From: Adiantum capillus-veneris
Lineage: Eukaryota; Streptophyta; Polypodiopsida; Polypodiales; Pteridaceae
Reading direction: 5' to 3'
Assembly: GCA_014529385.2 (NCBI GenBank)
Contig: CM043942.1
Coordinates: 24,456,469 to 24,520,468, forward strand
Length of the DNA: 64,000 bases
Notes under the pieces: generated by a model
Seen by the model: only the letters and a program-made list of their open reading frames with translations
Told to the model about the DNA's origin: nothing
Databases searched by the model: none
Program-made: the position numbers and the translations under genes
In this document: one piece after another, positions 10,412-22,061 of the stretch
Layout of the letters: every line of letters begins with the position of its first letter
Position numbering within the stretch: the first letter of the stretch is position 1

Positions 10412-10744
10412 AGCACTACGCTCCGGGTGCGATGGAGACTGAAGCTGTAATCATGAAGGAAGTCCGTATCTGCTCATAGATGTTGCTTGCCCCACCACTA
10501 AATCTAGTTGATCGGGTGAAAGAGATGCTAAGAAGCAGTAGTAGTGCTTCTTAGCATCTCTTTCACCACTAAATCTAGTTGATCGGGTGAAAGAGACGCT
10601 AAGTAAGCAGTAGTAGTGCTTCTTAGCATCTCTTTCACCCGATCAATTAGATCTAGCAGTGAGACGAGCTGCATCTATGAGCAGAGACAGATCACTCCCT
10701 TCGCGATTGCATCTTCAGTCTCCATCGCACCTGGAGCGCAGTGC
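10412..10744. repeat. Nested foldback with two inner hairpins
   Basis: The outer arms (10,412-10,482 and 10,674-10,744) are imperfect inverted repeats; both contain GGTGCGATGGAGACTGAAG or its complement and CTGCTCATAGATG. Between them lie two hairpins in tandem. The first has perfect 23-bp arms, 10,515-10,537 and 10,545-10,567, around the loop GTAGTAG. The second (about 10,571-10,653) repeats the same arm and loop with one or two changes. The DNA would form a long RNA hairpin if transcribed. It may be a foldback transposon or a source of small RNAs. Confidence 0.85.
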
Positions 10745-11012
10745 TCGTTGTCCCTGCTTGTGAGAACATACTTAGAGCATATGTACCTGGAGTGGACGCA
10801 AAGACCATTAAATACAATGACGCAATGACGCATATAAATATGAATGGACAAAAAGCCACGTGAACACAATATATATTATAAAACGAAGCAAAATTGTTCA
10901 AATCGGAGAATCGTACAAGAATCCCAACTATCTCTTTCTTTTTTGACGTAGAACTTGAAGGTGCTTGTAGCTTTGGAATGTTCAAAGGCTAGCAGCAGTA
11001 GAACGCGTTCTT

Positions 11013-11792
11013 CTTCTATTCCCGGGGGATTCACCATGGAAAACTTATCGCACCACGTAAGTGTAGGGGAGGGGGCTTTTTCTACACGTTACATAAGCGT
11101 ATAAGTTAGGGGTAGGCCCCCAATAATTTATCTCCTAAGCTCAAAAATAAGGGAGGGGGTATCATATGTAGGGGGCAGGGGGGTGGAGTGAGAAAAGGGA
11201 AAAATGAGAGGAAATTTTTGTGTTTCAAAATCATGGCTTCCCAAAAGAGTCTTCCCTTGTACTTGTGAGTCAATAGCTACCAAGGTACATGCAAGAACCA
11301 ACACTACTTTGTATCAATTGCTTGTTTTGTTATTATAGTTCATTTGTTGAGGGATGAAAGCTATAAAGGGTTTGTATAGATGCAACTTTACACGGAGAAC
11401 CTAACACAACTTTATAACCATGTTTTTTGAGTAACTTAGATTGGTCAAAGTTAAACGAGTAGCTAAGGTGCAGGCTAGACGGGTACATAGTTTGAAAGTC
11501 AAACTAAGACACATTGATGATACATCTAGTTATCAACATAAGTGGATCAGTAGTACATTGCCAGTCACTATGCTACACGCTCTTTGAGTAGCTCAACTTA
11601 GTTAGATCATGTGAGACCTAAATTTTATATGTAAGATAGAGGTATGATAGTTTCCTACATTGCCTTCCGTATCAACGTAGAAAGGGGGGTCATATTCCCT
11701 AATATGAGTCATATATAGGGGTTTTATCAAAGTTGTCCGCTCGCATGTGGCATCCTGTTTTGCATATAGAGTGAATCCCCCGGGCTTCTATT
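11013..11792. mobile_element. Non-autonomous TIR transposon, hAT-like 8-bp target duplication
   Basis: The 764-bp element at 11,021-11,784 begins CCCGGGGGATTCAC and ends with its exact complement GTGAATCCCCCGGG (14-bp perfect TIR). The 8 bases CTTCTATT stand directly outside both ends (11,013-11,020 and 11,785-11,792). An 8-bp duplication is usual for hAT transposons. There is no open frame of note, so it would need a transposase from elsewhere. It lies inside the CACTA element and is younger than it. Confidence 0.85.
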
Positions 11793-11835
11793 CAACTTGA
11801 GTGATGGAAGAGGTAAGTCGATAACTCAGAATTTT

Positions 11836-11837
<2 letters not shown>

Positions 11838-11922
<85 letters not shown>
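11838..11922 (+). repeat. (GA)n microsatellite, about 84 bp
   Basis: Uninterrupted GA run between the TIR element and the TNP2 region. Confidence 0.97.
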
Positions 11923-11923
<1 letters not shown>

Positions 11924-12095
11924 TACACAATCAAATCTTGTAGTCGAAAAACTAGGTGGTGGAGCTGCATGTGGCCATGGATTGCCCAGGATGTGAGCGC
12001 AAAATCAAAAGAGAGTTATACAACATGGAAGGTACTTAGAGAGCCAGAGTTTTTACAAAACAGAGCAAAATTGTTCAAATACAATATTTATGGCT

Positions 12096-15000
12096 TTAAA
12101 AGATCTCTCTCTCATCCTCGCATAGCTGATCATAACTTCCTATATCTATATAGAGCTCTCCGTTTAAACAGATGTCCCCTGTTTCATTTTGTAGATCCTT
12201 TGCATGCACCCCATAGAGAGTAGCAGCTTGATGTTCGTCTGGCACCAACTCAATGGCTTCTGGCTGAGCATCTTCTCCGATCTCCTCCATTGATGCCGTT
12301 GTGATTGGCACATGGTAGCCTTCATACCTCCATGCACTACGAGGGGCTACCTCTATGACGTACCACCAGTTTGATGCAGACTTTGTAGGATGAAATATCA
12401 CTTGCCAGAGCCACATAACTTACATGAGAGCTTCCAAGCACATAAATTCTAAAATGGGATGTTAACTATTTACATACTTACTTCTTCACAATGCTCGGGT
12501 AGTACGAAAGTGTCTCTTAGGTCAGTCCATTTCTTAGTTGAATCCACCTCAAGAAAACCAGACTCTCCTCTACGCACAGTAGCGTTGCGACCCTCCATGA
12601 TTATCTTGAACCATTGCACGTCGAACAAGTCGACAAAAAATCCTCTATAATCGATCCTCAAAATCTCTTGTAGCGTGCCAAAGTAGCCACTGCAGGATCT
12701 GCATCAGAGGACCGTCATCGACTAGATTGTTCAAATTTTGCCATGATTCCACAATCTTGAGTAAAACACTTTTTGTCGATCCGTTCCACCCTAAAATGTC
12801 AACCTTTACACCATGATGCTATGTATGACTTATACTACAACGAACAAAGATTATGAGTGGCCGTTCAAACATCTAGAAAGTCACTAGTCATACATAGCAA
12901 ACTTACCTTGGTCGCGCAACCCCGAGAGTACTCCCACTCTTCCTTAGTCACTTCTTCACCACATTGTTGTACACTTTTCAATTGGTTGTGCAACCATCTT
13001 AAGCTCATGAATGTTGGTAGGCTCTCCAGACCCGTCGGATAGTGCATCCGTGGTCGTCTTCCCCATCTCCACTCGATTCGTGCCCTTTGTTGCTCTTGCT
13101 TTGCATCCTCATATTGTGAAATACTCTTTTGCATCACTGGATTGTGAAGCATGCAAAATCGGTTGATTTTAGCCTCTAGATCTTCCGTCATCTTCTTCTC
13201 AACACCGAGATTGCACATGACAATCCCAGATATGGGCTCATCATCTATGGTTCGCCATAGCGTGTCCCGAGCTTTATCAAATCCGTCTAGCCACTCTCCA
13301 ATGTACACTAGGGACTCTGATACCAACCAACCTTCTGCCATGCTACCCTCCGGACGTGCCTTCTGACGCACATATCCCTTGAGCGTTTTCATGAAACGTT
13401 CTAAAAAGAACATCCATCTGGAATGTACTGTGCCAGCTATTTCCACCTCATCAACTATGTAAACAAGAAGATGCACCTGAATGGTTAGCATGGTAGTAGG
13501 AAAATGTTTCTCAAACATGCACACAACCTCTACAGCGTTTAGTTTTGCAAATGGTATGGAGTCTACATTGATCTCCTTTTGTGAAATCCATTGCACCAAC
13601 TTCGCAAGTTGGTAGATTGTGTTACGGACGTCAAGAGACAAACATCCCTCAATGGCAACCGGTAAAATAAACTGCAAAACACGTGCAACAATGATATTAA
13701 AGTTCACACACAAATTTGTTACACAATTCCCACTATGAACATACCTAACACATTTTATGCCAGTCGTGTGACTTCAAACCGGTAAGCTTTCCTTCGTTAG
13801 TAAAACATGTTCGGATCGAGTGCATTACGCCAGTGGGGGTCCACAAAGATCGAATGGTCTCTTTTACTTTGTGTTCTTGGGCTCCTGTGAAAATCCATGG
13901 TGCTTTAGGGAGTTTTATCGATCCATCGAACGCTGTTTGCGGCCAATATTTCTCCATACGATCCACATTTCCAAGGTCAACCCTGGCTCCCAAAGTATCT
14001 TTCTTGCCGGTCAGATGGTCCCATAGTAGATTACCCACATTCTTGAATATGTGCATTGGATCGAGCAAGTGATTGATCATGAGTCGGGTCTAGTATGGTA
14101 ACTCGTACCATAGAGATAGTCTCTTCATCCCTGGGGGCAATCCGTCATCACACATCTCCTTCTGCTCTAACCATGCTTGTGCAGACATCCTCGGTGGCTC
14201 TCTTCCCAAAAAGTCATCGCGTAACCCATGATTCTCTGGAAGATACGCTTGATGACCTTCGTAGATTTCCTTCTTCAATGAGGGCGCCCTACGTGCATTC
14301 AGTTTAGGTCCACATGTGACACATGCTCTGTATCCGCTTGTTTGAAGCCCTGCATGTATACACATGATAATAGATCAGCTTGAGAAAAACCAAGATTTAC
14401 AGTGTTTGAGTGAGGAGTGTAAATCACCTGAGCATTCTGTTAGTCCGGGATAGTCATGCATGGTCCACATTAGAATACCTCTGATCAAAGCATTCCGTCG
14501 ACATGTGTGTCGGCTCATATCCACCACTTCTATGCCAATCCACAATTGTTGTAGCTCTTCCAATAGTGGACGAAGATACACATCCATATTCTTCACTTTA
14601 TATCGCCCCGGCACAATCAAGCTTAGCCATAGGTGCCCCTTCTTCGTAGTCAACCACGGGGGAATGTTGTAGTTGACGATGACAACGGGCCATACACTGT
14701 AAGATGTTCATCTTTGACCAAATGGATTTACACCATCCATAGCCAGACCTAAGCGCAAATTTCGAGCTTCCCTGGAAAAATCCGACCATGTTCCATCTAT
14801 ATGTTTTCAGGCTGCGCAATCTGCAGGAATCCGTAGCACACCATCCGAAGATTTATTCTCCTCATGCCATGATGCTAGGGCGGCCATGGATTTACATTCG
14901 AAGAAATGTTTGATGCGAGGAAGCAGAGGAAAATGTCGCAAAACCTTTTGCGGAATTTTTGTTCCGTGGAGATCTACTCGATATCTCTCGGAATCACATT

Positions 15001-15783
15001 TCGGACACTTCTCCATGTTTATGTATTCCCCTCTGAAAAGAATGCAGTCATTAGGACAATAGTGGATCAAATTGTAATCCATCCCCAAGTTTCACAAAAT
15101 CTTTCTTGCTTCCTCTCGGGAATCTGACATCACATTATCAGCTGGTAGTATATGCTCTTTGAGCAATCTACACAACATAAAAATACGGTACAATTGTGTA
15201 AAAATCTATCAGATCATTATACATTTAGAGTTTTATTAAAGTAAATTAATTGTAATAGTTCACCTGAAAAGCGTTGTGACGCTAGTGTCACTCCATCCAA
15301 GCTTTGCCTGCATGTTGAGAAGAACTAGGAGCACTTTCAATCTAAACACACGTGCTCCATTATACAATGGCGTATTGGCTTCACTTTTCATATCATCATA
15401 GATAAGCCTTTCTGAATCCATGATCGTCTCGATCATTTCATCAAAATCTCGGGCTCAAACATTGCCTCATTGGGAATGTGGTCTGCATGATCATCCCCCG
15501 AGCTGTCAGAGGCTACATCTTGTGGCCTCACATATGCTGCTTGACCAAAGCACCTGCAAACATGTCTATTGGGTTGCAAGATTGTTGCCTGTTGGCCAGC
15601 GTCAGAGTCCGACGAGTTATAATTGGCAACAACTCGATCTATAATAGATGGATCGAACTCGCCAAATTTGCAAACGTGCTGCAAAGAAACGGGGCGTCTT
15701 GTCCGCCGCACAACATGCTTGCATTGATTACAAGGACATAAGATCCTCGTTGAGAGATAGGTGTTTCGGTTGGACGGCCCCAC
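12096..15783 (-). pseudogene. TNP2 transposase of a CACTA element (with DUF4218- and DUF4216-type regions), broken
   Basis: Minus strand, read from 15,783 down. First an N-terminal cysteine segment, LCPCNQCKHVVRR, as in the transposase-associated domain (15,433-15,783). Then the TNP2 core: YCPNDCILFRGEY and MEKCPKCDSERYR (14,807-15,088), the remnant of the catalytic region (14,598-14,819), LIVPGRYKVKNMDVYLRPL (14,375-14,653), the VTCGPKLNARR segment (14,090-14,365) and HLLDPMHIFKNVGNLLWDHL (13,745-14,080). A DUF4218-like part follows (12,865-13,713; FILPVAIEGCLSLDVRNTIY), then a DUF4216-like part (12,470-12,661, LRIDYRGFFVDLFDVQWFKI, and 12,096-12,416, SASNWWYVIEVAPRS). Known TNP2 proteins cut and move CACTA elements. 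Several junctions could be introns, but stops and frame changes inside domains show it is not functional. Confidence 0.85.
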
Positions 15784-15865
15784 ATCCTCGTCACTACTTA
15801 TAATGAGGGTAAAAATCTTATAACCTGGACAAAAAATTTAATATTCTATTGGCATTCTTCGTCTT

Positions 15866-15867
<2 letters not shown>

Positions 15868-15922
<55 letters not shown>
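15868..15922 (+). repeat. (TC)n microsatellite
   Basis: About 27 TC units. Confidence 0.95.
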
Positions 15923-15924
<2 letters not shown>

Positions 15925-16388
15925 TTCACACTGTAAACTACCTCACATTCTCTAGTCATGTCCAATCCCCGCACACCTCGGTCTAGAGGTGCATCGAGAT
16001 CAGAACCACCGGGTTATAATCTCGTCTTTATTGGTCAATGCCTATATTTGTGGGTACAAGAAATCTACACACCCACGTCTACATGATAGTGCATGTAGTG
16101 GACAAAACCCCTATGCCTCTTCTCTAGCTGTAGCATTTCACAGCATCTTAACATCTTTTCACAATAGATCTTTTCACCATTCGTCTAACTCTAATTTTTT
16201 TACCGTAATCTCGAAGGTAGACTCTAATATAAAAACTCAATCCAAAATCTTATCTTAAATCTAACCTAATTGAACATGTGGTGATTCGCTCCATTGAAGG
16301 GTAAAAGACATACCAATGGGGCTACTAGCTGTGTAGATGTGAATAGGCCTCACATATACAAATACTTCAATGCAAGAGTTTAATACTC
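15923..16388. other. No gene seen, inside the CACTA element
   Basis: An open frame on the plus strand (15,989-16,258) has no motif. This may be an intron or spacer between the two transposon genes. Confidence 0.4.
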
Positions 16389-17050
16389 TCACCTCTCCAC
16401 CCCGTCAATCCATGACCCAGGTGATGGGACAAAATCCTCCTCGAAGCGAGCCCAGCCGCCACTCCCCAGGTGATGGGATAATCCCATCTTGATGCAAACT
16501 CTTGCTACGTCACTTTGTTGCCACCACCTGTCTGGATTGGTCGTCCTCTCCTGCCTGATACCCCTCCACTCCTCTCTTTCACGCCAGTCACGTCTGGCAT
16601 CTGTGCATCTGACCTCCGATGCTTCATGTAGTCGCGCATGCGTCTCCTCATCCAAGCATCATCAAATGTATTCTCCAGAGAGGGAACTGGAAACTCCCGA
16701 TGCAGCGTCGCAATAAGATAATCCTTAGAGGCTTTATCCTGATCCCTCCAAGAGACCATGACAGACTACAGTGTGTTAAAAAACCTGTTTACACAGCTAT
16801 TGTATGCGGCCCATCACTTGCTTCCCCTCAGGGGTCATAATGGTCTCATCGGACATACGATTGATGAGGTAGGCGTATCACTTTGGCATGTCCCTCACGT
16901 GAACTATAGCAACCATGTCCGATGAATGCTCATCATCTAGGCCTCTAGGTGACCCTGACGGAGTGTTCGGGTCACTCCTCAGCATCTCCGACATAGTGGT
17001 CGGGACACCACTCTCAAACGCGTAGGCAGTATAATCCTTCGGTGTACTCA
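16389..17050 (-). pseudogene. Second Transposase_24-type reading frame, broken
   Basis: On the minus strand, 16,389-16,655 contains HHLGSGGWARFEEDF, nearly identical to HHLGSGGWASFEADF of the copy at 9.3 kb. The frame at 16,505-16,759 has WRDQDKASKDYLIATLHREFPVPS, equivalent to WSEVPNDLKDRVISMLHDKF in the other copy. The upstream part (16,760-17,050) shows fragments only. The two copies are clearly related but differ at many positions, so they are not a recent duplication. Frameshifts break it. Confidence 0.6.
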
Positions 17051-17410
17051 AAATAAACCTAAATTTAATCTAACGTAAATCTAAATCTAACCTTATTTTA
17101 AACGATAAAAAGAGGAAAATGGTATAACCTTTCTATCACCCAAGTGTGGTAGATTGGTTATTTCATTTCCCTCTTCAATAACAGGTAAATAACGTAAATA
17201 AACCTAAATTTAATCTAATATAACGTAAATCTAAATCTAATGTAAATAAACCTAAATCTAATCTAATATAACGTAAATCTAAATCTAACGTAAATAAACC
17301 TAAATCTAATCAAACGTAAATCTAACTAAAAATAAACCTAAACCTAATCTAATTTAACTTAAATAAACCTAAATCTAATCTAACGTAAGTCTACATCTAA
17401 CCTAATATTT
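17045..17410. repeat. Degenerate tandem array (TAAATCTAATCTAACG words)
   Basis: Repeats of AACCTAAATCTAATC and AACGTAAATCTAAATC in many small variants fill most of this stretch. They split SINE copy 1: its head is at 17,107-17,186 and its tail resumes at about 17,411. Confidence 0.8.
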
Positions 17411-17845
17411 AACGTCTTTTGAGATAGTTTCCTACGACGTTAAAACTCTCTTCTTCTCGTGTGTGTGTGGGTGTGTGTGTGCCAATAAAAAGAGAAAAAT
17501 GGTATAACCTTTCTATCACCCAAGTGTGGTAGACTGGTTATTCCATTTCCCTCTTGAATAACAGGTCTTAAGTTCAACTCCTCATCGGCTAGATCTTTAA
17601 GGTCTCTTGAATTAGTTTTCTACGACGTTAAATTAAACTCCCTTCTTCTCGGGTGTGTGTGTGTGGGTGTGTGTGCACGCCAATAAAAGGAGAAAAATGG
17701 TATAACTTTTCTATCACCCAAGTGTGATAGATTGGTTATGCCATTTCCCTCATGAATAACAGGTCTTGAGTTCAACTCCTTGTCGACTAGATCTTTAAGG
17801 TCTCTTGGGATAGTTTCCTACGACGTTAAGACTCTCTTCTTCTTA
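17107..17845 (+). mobile_element. tRNA-like SINE, three tandem copies
   Basis: Each copy holds ATGGTATAAC, a pol III A-box-like segment TGGTAGATTGGTTA, and about 40 bases later a B-box-like GAGTTCAACTCC (copy 2: 17,527-17,540 and 17,571-17,581; copy 3: 17,726-17,738 and 17,768-17,779). A shared tail GATCTTTAAGGTCTCTT and ACGACGTTAA follows. Copies 2 and 3 repeat with a period of about 200 bp. Copy 1 has lost its B box to an inserted tandem array. There is no acceptor stem, so none is a working tRNA gene. Confidence 0.6.
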
Positions 17846-17846
17846 T

Positions 17847-17849
<3 letters not shown>

Positions 17850-17899
<50 letters not shown>

Positions 17900-18059
17900 C
17901 CTCTCTCAATGTGTGTGTGCATTCTTTGTTTATGCATGTGTGTGTGTGTGTTTTGTTTATGCATGTGCTCTCTCTCTCTCTCTCTCTCTTTTCCTCTCTC
18001 AATGTGTGTGTGCATTCTTTGTTTATACATGTGTGTGTGCGTTTTTTGTTTATGCATGT

Positions 18060-18109
<50 letters not shown>

Positions 18110-18230
18110 CCTCTCTCAATGTGTGTGTGCATTCTTTGTTTATGCATGTGTGTGTGTGCGTTTTTTGTTTATGCATGTGCTCTCTCTCTCTCTCTCTCTC
18201 TCAAAAACACAATGTGTGTGTGTGTGTGAG
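17850..18230 (+). repeat. Compound (CT)n and GT-rich minisatellite
   Basis: Three repeats of a block made of a CT run, CCTCTCTCAATGTGTGTG, CATTCTTTGTTTATGCATG and another TG run. Long Ser/Leu or Arg/Glu open frames across it follow from the dinucleotide runs and are not genes. Confidence 0.9.
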
Positions 18231-18321
18231 TGAGAGAGAGAGAGAGAGAGGGAGAGAGAAAGAGGGGAAGGGAACATGAGAGTGAGGAGAGGAAAGGAGC
18301 ATACCTGGCTCTCCTTCCTCT

Positions 18322-18359
<38 letters not shown>

Positions 18360-18370
18360 AGAAGAAAGAG
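18230..18370 (+). repeat. (GA)n and (GT)n microsatellites
   Basis: GA run at about 18,231-18,260 and GT run at about 18,325-18,358. Confidence 0.9.
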
Positions 18371-18473
18371 AGAGAGACGGAAAGCGCGCGTTACCTTTGC
18401 TTGCTTGAGCGCGCGTCGAAAACTCAGATATGAGATCTGAGTTTTCGGACGCTCTCGGTTATTTTTTTACCCC

Positions 18474-18540
18474 TGACGGCGTCGCTATGAGCGTCGCCAA
18501 GTTACTTATAACTTAGCGACGTGCACAGCGACGCCGTGGG
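18474..18540. repeat. Palindromic CGTCGCT cluster (right subterminal region)
   Basis: ACGGCGTCGCTATGAGCGTC on the left is answered by an inverted copy ending AGCGACGCCGT on the right, with ACTTATAAGT-like sequence in the middle. One more word, GCGTCGCAAA, follows at 18,555. It matches the words of the array at 8255-8428. Confidence 0.7.
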
Positions 18541-18576
18541 TTTTCACATTTGAGCGTCGCAAATATTAAGTACCTC

Positions 18577-18577
18577 T

Positions 18578-18629
<52 letters not shown>
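18577..18629 (+). repeat. (AG)n at the 3' end of the LINE
   Basis: About 26 AG units directly next to the LINE end; on the LINE strand it reads ATAATAAAATCTATCTCTCT. Confidence 0.95.
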
Positions 18630-18631
<2 letters not shown>

Positions 18632-18663
18632 TTTTATTATCGTCCTCGGAGGTCAAATATGAC

Positions 18664-21600
18664 CTATGGGACCAAAGTTACATGTGATGTAGTATGTATA
18701 TGGCTGATGAGTGACTCTCGATGCTCCAAAATTGTAGTGATGAGAGTCGCAATGGAGAGCCCACACTTTGGCTGGGAGAGGAAAGTGTGTAGGTCTAAGT
18801 TATGGCTGAAAATGTGAGAGAAGCAAGTTCGGATGTGATCAAAAGCTGAGCACTCTAGTAGTGTGTGGTACTCAGACTCTCGAACTTGCAGTGAGCATAA
18901 TGTGCACAATCGATTTGACTCTTCTCCATTGCCCCAACGCCCTATCTCGCATCGAAGGAAATGGGAGCTAAGCCGAATTGCTGCGATAGTGCGTATCGCG
19001 GACAAGGGAATAGGCTCAAGCATGTAAGTGTGAGTACGGTTTCCTCTCTCAGCGAAGAACATGGTTTTGTAGTTGGGGGCAATATAGGTGGTGTAATGTA
19101 TGAAGCGTGACCCACCGGATTTCTCCCAAGCCGTAATACATTGGCGTTGTAGAAAAGCTTCATTCACTTGAGAGTCAATTGAAGCATCATGTAGCAAGTG
19201 TAATGCATCCCATCTCCCAAACCACTTCTTTATGTCTTGCATCCATCCCGTGCTCAAGATCTTGCTTTTATGCGTCTTTTGAACTTTTTTGCTTGATTCC
19301 CATGCAATTGTAGGAAGTCGATGTGAGGGGTTTTGACGCATCTTTATCATGTACTCCACAACCCTTTCCATGCCCATAACCTCAATTGGAAGAGATCCCG
19401 ACTCAAGAAGTAGGAGCATATATGGTGTTTGTGTCTTAACTTGGAGAAAGTTTGTAAGAAAACGCTTGTGGACATTCTCAAACTCTTTCCAAGTAGACTT
19501 TGAGATGCTCCCGCCCCACACTTCAACTCCATAAAGAAGAACCGATGTCACCAATGCATCAAAAAGATACTTCTTGAGAACCCAACACTTCATGTTTCCC
19601 GCATTGCACATGTTCTCAAATGCATAATATGCTCTCTTTCCCGCTTCCAAACGACGCATAGCACGTTCATGCCACTTGTGATTGGATGGAACCTCAAGGC
19701 CAAGGTACTTAAAGCTCTCAACAACTTCAAGTGTCTCGTTGTTGTACACAATGCATGGCTTCTCCTTATGGTTAGCTTTCACAAGCATAACCTTTGTTTT
19801 GGATTCATTTATAATCAGCCCACTATGCAAGCAAAAGTTCTCAAGGACAACCATAAGCTTTTGTGCATCTTCTAAAGTGTGTGCTAGAAGCACTACATCA
19901 TCCGCATACAACAAAAGCATGATTACTGCATTGCAAATAGTGACCTCTTCAATGCCTGCTTCTTGCATAAAGTCAAGTACCATTTGTTCCAATTGATCGA
20001 TGCATAGACCAAAGAGAGTTGGTGACAATGGACATCCTTGTTTAACCCCAATAGTGCTTACAAAAATTTCTGAAATTTCTCTTCCCATACGCAATTGACA
20101 AATCACCTTCTCATAGATTCGAGAAACCGCAAGCATAAACTCACTTGGCACTTGGAGTTCTTCCATCCTTCTCCACAAATTGTTACGTGGAATCATATCA
20201 AAGGCTTTCTTAAAGTCCACAAAACAACAATACAATCGCTTGCCTTTCAACCGACTTTCCTCCATGAGAATACGAAGAGTGACAAGATGATCAATGGTGC
20301 TATGGCATCGACAAAAACTCGCTTGTCCCTTTGCACGCTTGTCATTCTCTTCAGCCCAATCACTCAATTTCATCTCCATTATGCACCCAAACAACTTTTC
20401 CATAAGAGACCCAATCATTATAGTCCGGTAGTTGCTTACATTCTTTACATCCCCTCCTTTATGCAAAGGCTTAACCCAATTAGTACTCCAATCATAAGGC
20501 ATACCATGTTGAAGTGCAAGGTTAAACATATCACACTTCCACTCATGGGTAAAATCTGCTGTCCATTTGATCATCTCCGGCTTGATACCTTGAAGATCTC
20601 CCGCTTTGCGAGTGGCCAACTTTTCAAGCCCACCGCATACATCCTCAATAGTAAAAAAAGACGGCATGCATGGGAGTGAACCATAAAATGGTATTTTTTT
20701 AGTATTTTCTTGCTCATATAATTGCCTACAATGTGTGTACATATCCACTAGACTCAAGTTACCAAAATTCTCAACCCACTTTCCTCTCAAGTTTCTCCAA
20801 AATCTTCCACATGCATGTGCCTTTTCTTGGACTTGAAATTCTTGTTGCTTTACTTCCCATCTTCTTCTCTTCTTTTGAATCAATGCCTTGTATGTATGCA
20901 AATGACTTTGATAGTTGTCTTTGTCCATAGTTGCATCAAGCTTTATCAAGGACTTTCGAGTATCTTGACATTCTTTATCAAACCACCTTTTGCGTGATCT
21001 ATCTTTGTTGATACCATGAAGATGCTTTATGGCAAAGCATTCTTCCGCACAAGAACAAATAGCTTTCTTGAAAGCTTCCCATTTAGTTTCCAATGGTGCA
21101 TCACATTGAAGCTTTGTCATCCATAATTTTTGCTCAACCATTTCAATGTACATTGGTGCCCGTTTGAAATCCATACATAGTGATAACTTCTCTTTCCTTT
21201 GGCTGAGATTATAATGCTTAGTTGCTTCTCCACATGAAAGGTCAATACATAAGGTGCGATGGTCGGATTCCGGGGTCCATTGACCAAACATAAAACTTTT
21301 TATGTGATACATGATGGCTTCAGAGAGTAGCATATAGTCAATCACACTATCCCCATTATGTCTTCTACATGTAAATCCATTGGTTCCACTCCACAAAGAT
21401 ACACCATTGGCAATGAGCATACCCGTGCTATTACACATGTGTAAAAGTAACTTTCCATAGTGATCCGGCTCTTTCTCATCCATTGAAGTACGATCATACA
21501 AGTGAACTTCCTCCAACTCCCTTGAAATGTATGGCATATCAAATTGTTGAGTATCATGTTGCAATGTTTTTTTGCAAGCATTCATATCCCCAAATACAAT

Positions 21601-22055
21601 AACATCACCTTCACCTTTGAAATAAGCAATGGCCTCTTCCAAATCAGAAAATGGTTGATCTCTATCCATGCAAGCATAAAAGGGAGAATCATGATGAGGA
21701 ATGTAGCAACCGGCTACAAAAATGGGTGCTCTATTGGTGTCATAATTTTCAGCCATACATAACGTTTGTACTTGTCATCTTTCACAATTGATACAAAATA
21801 TTCCAATCCTTTCTTAACCATACATGCTAACCCTCCTTGTCCTCTTCGTTGCTTGAGATTCTTTGACCACATCAATGAATGTACATTGTAATCCTCCAAG
21901 CCGTCAATCCTTTGTGTATCATGCTCACAAGTTTCAACAAGAAGTACAACATCGGCTTTGCTTGTTAGTTCATCAATGCCAACCCCCGCATTCCATGGGT
22001 ATCCATTACAATTCCAAAAGCATATTTTCAATTGTAACTCGGTCTCATAGGTCAC
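18664..22055 (-). CDS. LINE ORF2: endonuclease and reverse transcriptase (one frameshift)
   Basis: About 1,130 codons in two overlapping frames, 21,714-22,055 and 18,664-21,756. The first frame has the endonuclease start CFWNCNGYPWN and DVVLLVETCEHD. The second has VIVFGDMNA, DSVIDYMLLS and SDHRTLCIDL, the catalytic Asp/Asn and His motifs of APE-type endonucleases. The reverse transcriptase follows: NYRTIMIGSLMEKLF, CFVDFKKAFDMIPR, GVKQGCPLSPTLF and the catalytic YADDVVLL. Near the end, LCTLCSLQVRESEYHTLLEC is the C-terminal zinc-binding motif of many LINEs. The protein nicks target DNA and copies its own RNA. A single frameshift within 21,714-21,756 splits the endonuclease. No ATG opens the frame upstream of the domain; see the UAG entry. 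Confidence 0.88.
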
Positions 22056-22061
22056 GCATCC

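Larger units (their letters stand above)
8200..18565 (-). mobile_element. CACTA (En/Spm)-like DNA transposon, decayed and nested
   Basis: The TNP2-type transposase remnants (12,096-15,783) and two Transposase_24-type frames (8,959-10,188 and 16,389-17,050) all read on the minus strand. CGTCGCTA/TAGCGACG word arrays lie at 8255-8428 and 18,475-18,560, as subterminal transposase-binding repeats do in CACTA elements. I could not find the CACTA-ending terminal repeats or a 3-bp target duplication, so both borders are approximate. Nested inside are a foldback (10,412), a TIR element (11,021), microsatellites and a SINE array (17,107). Confidence 0.7.

Noticed and set aside
17045-17410. CRISPR-like array of short repeats
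   Set aside because: Units are degenerate, without fixed spacer length, in a plant nuclear context; it is a satellite-like array.
17726-17779. Possible true tRNA gene
   Set aside because: A- and B-box-like words but no acceptor stem or complete cloverleaf; part of a repeated unit, so called SINE-like instead.
17780-18279. Long Ser/Leu, Cys/Val or Arg/Glu-His open frames on both strands
   Set aside because: They are translations of CT, TG and GA runs; every frame of such repeats is open.
19669-20997. Plus-strand open frames opposite LINE ORF2
   Set aside because: Shadows of the conserved minus-strand reverse transcriptase frame.
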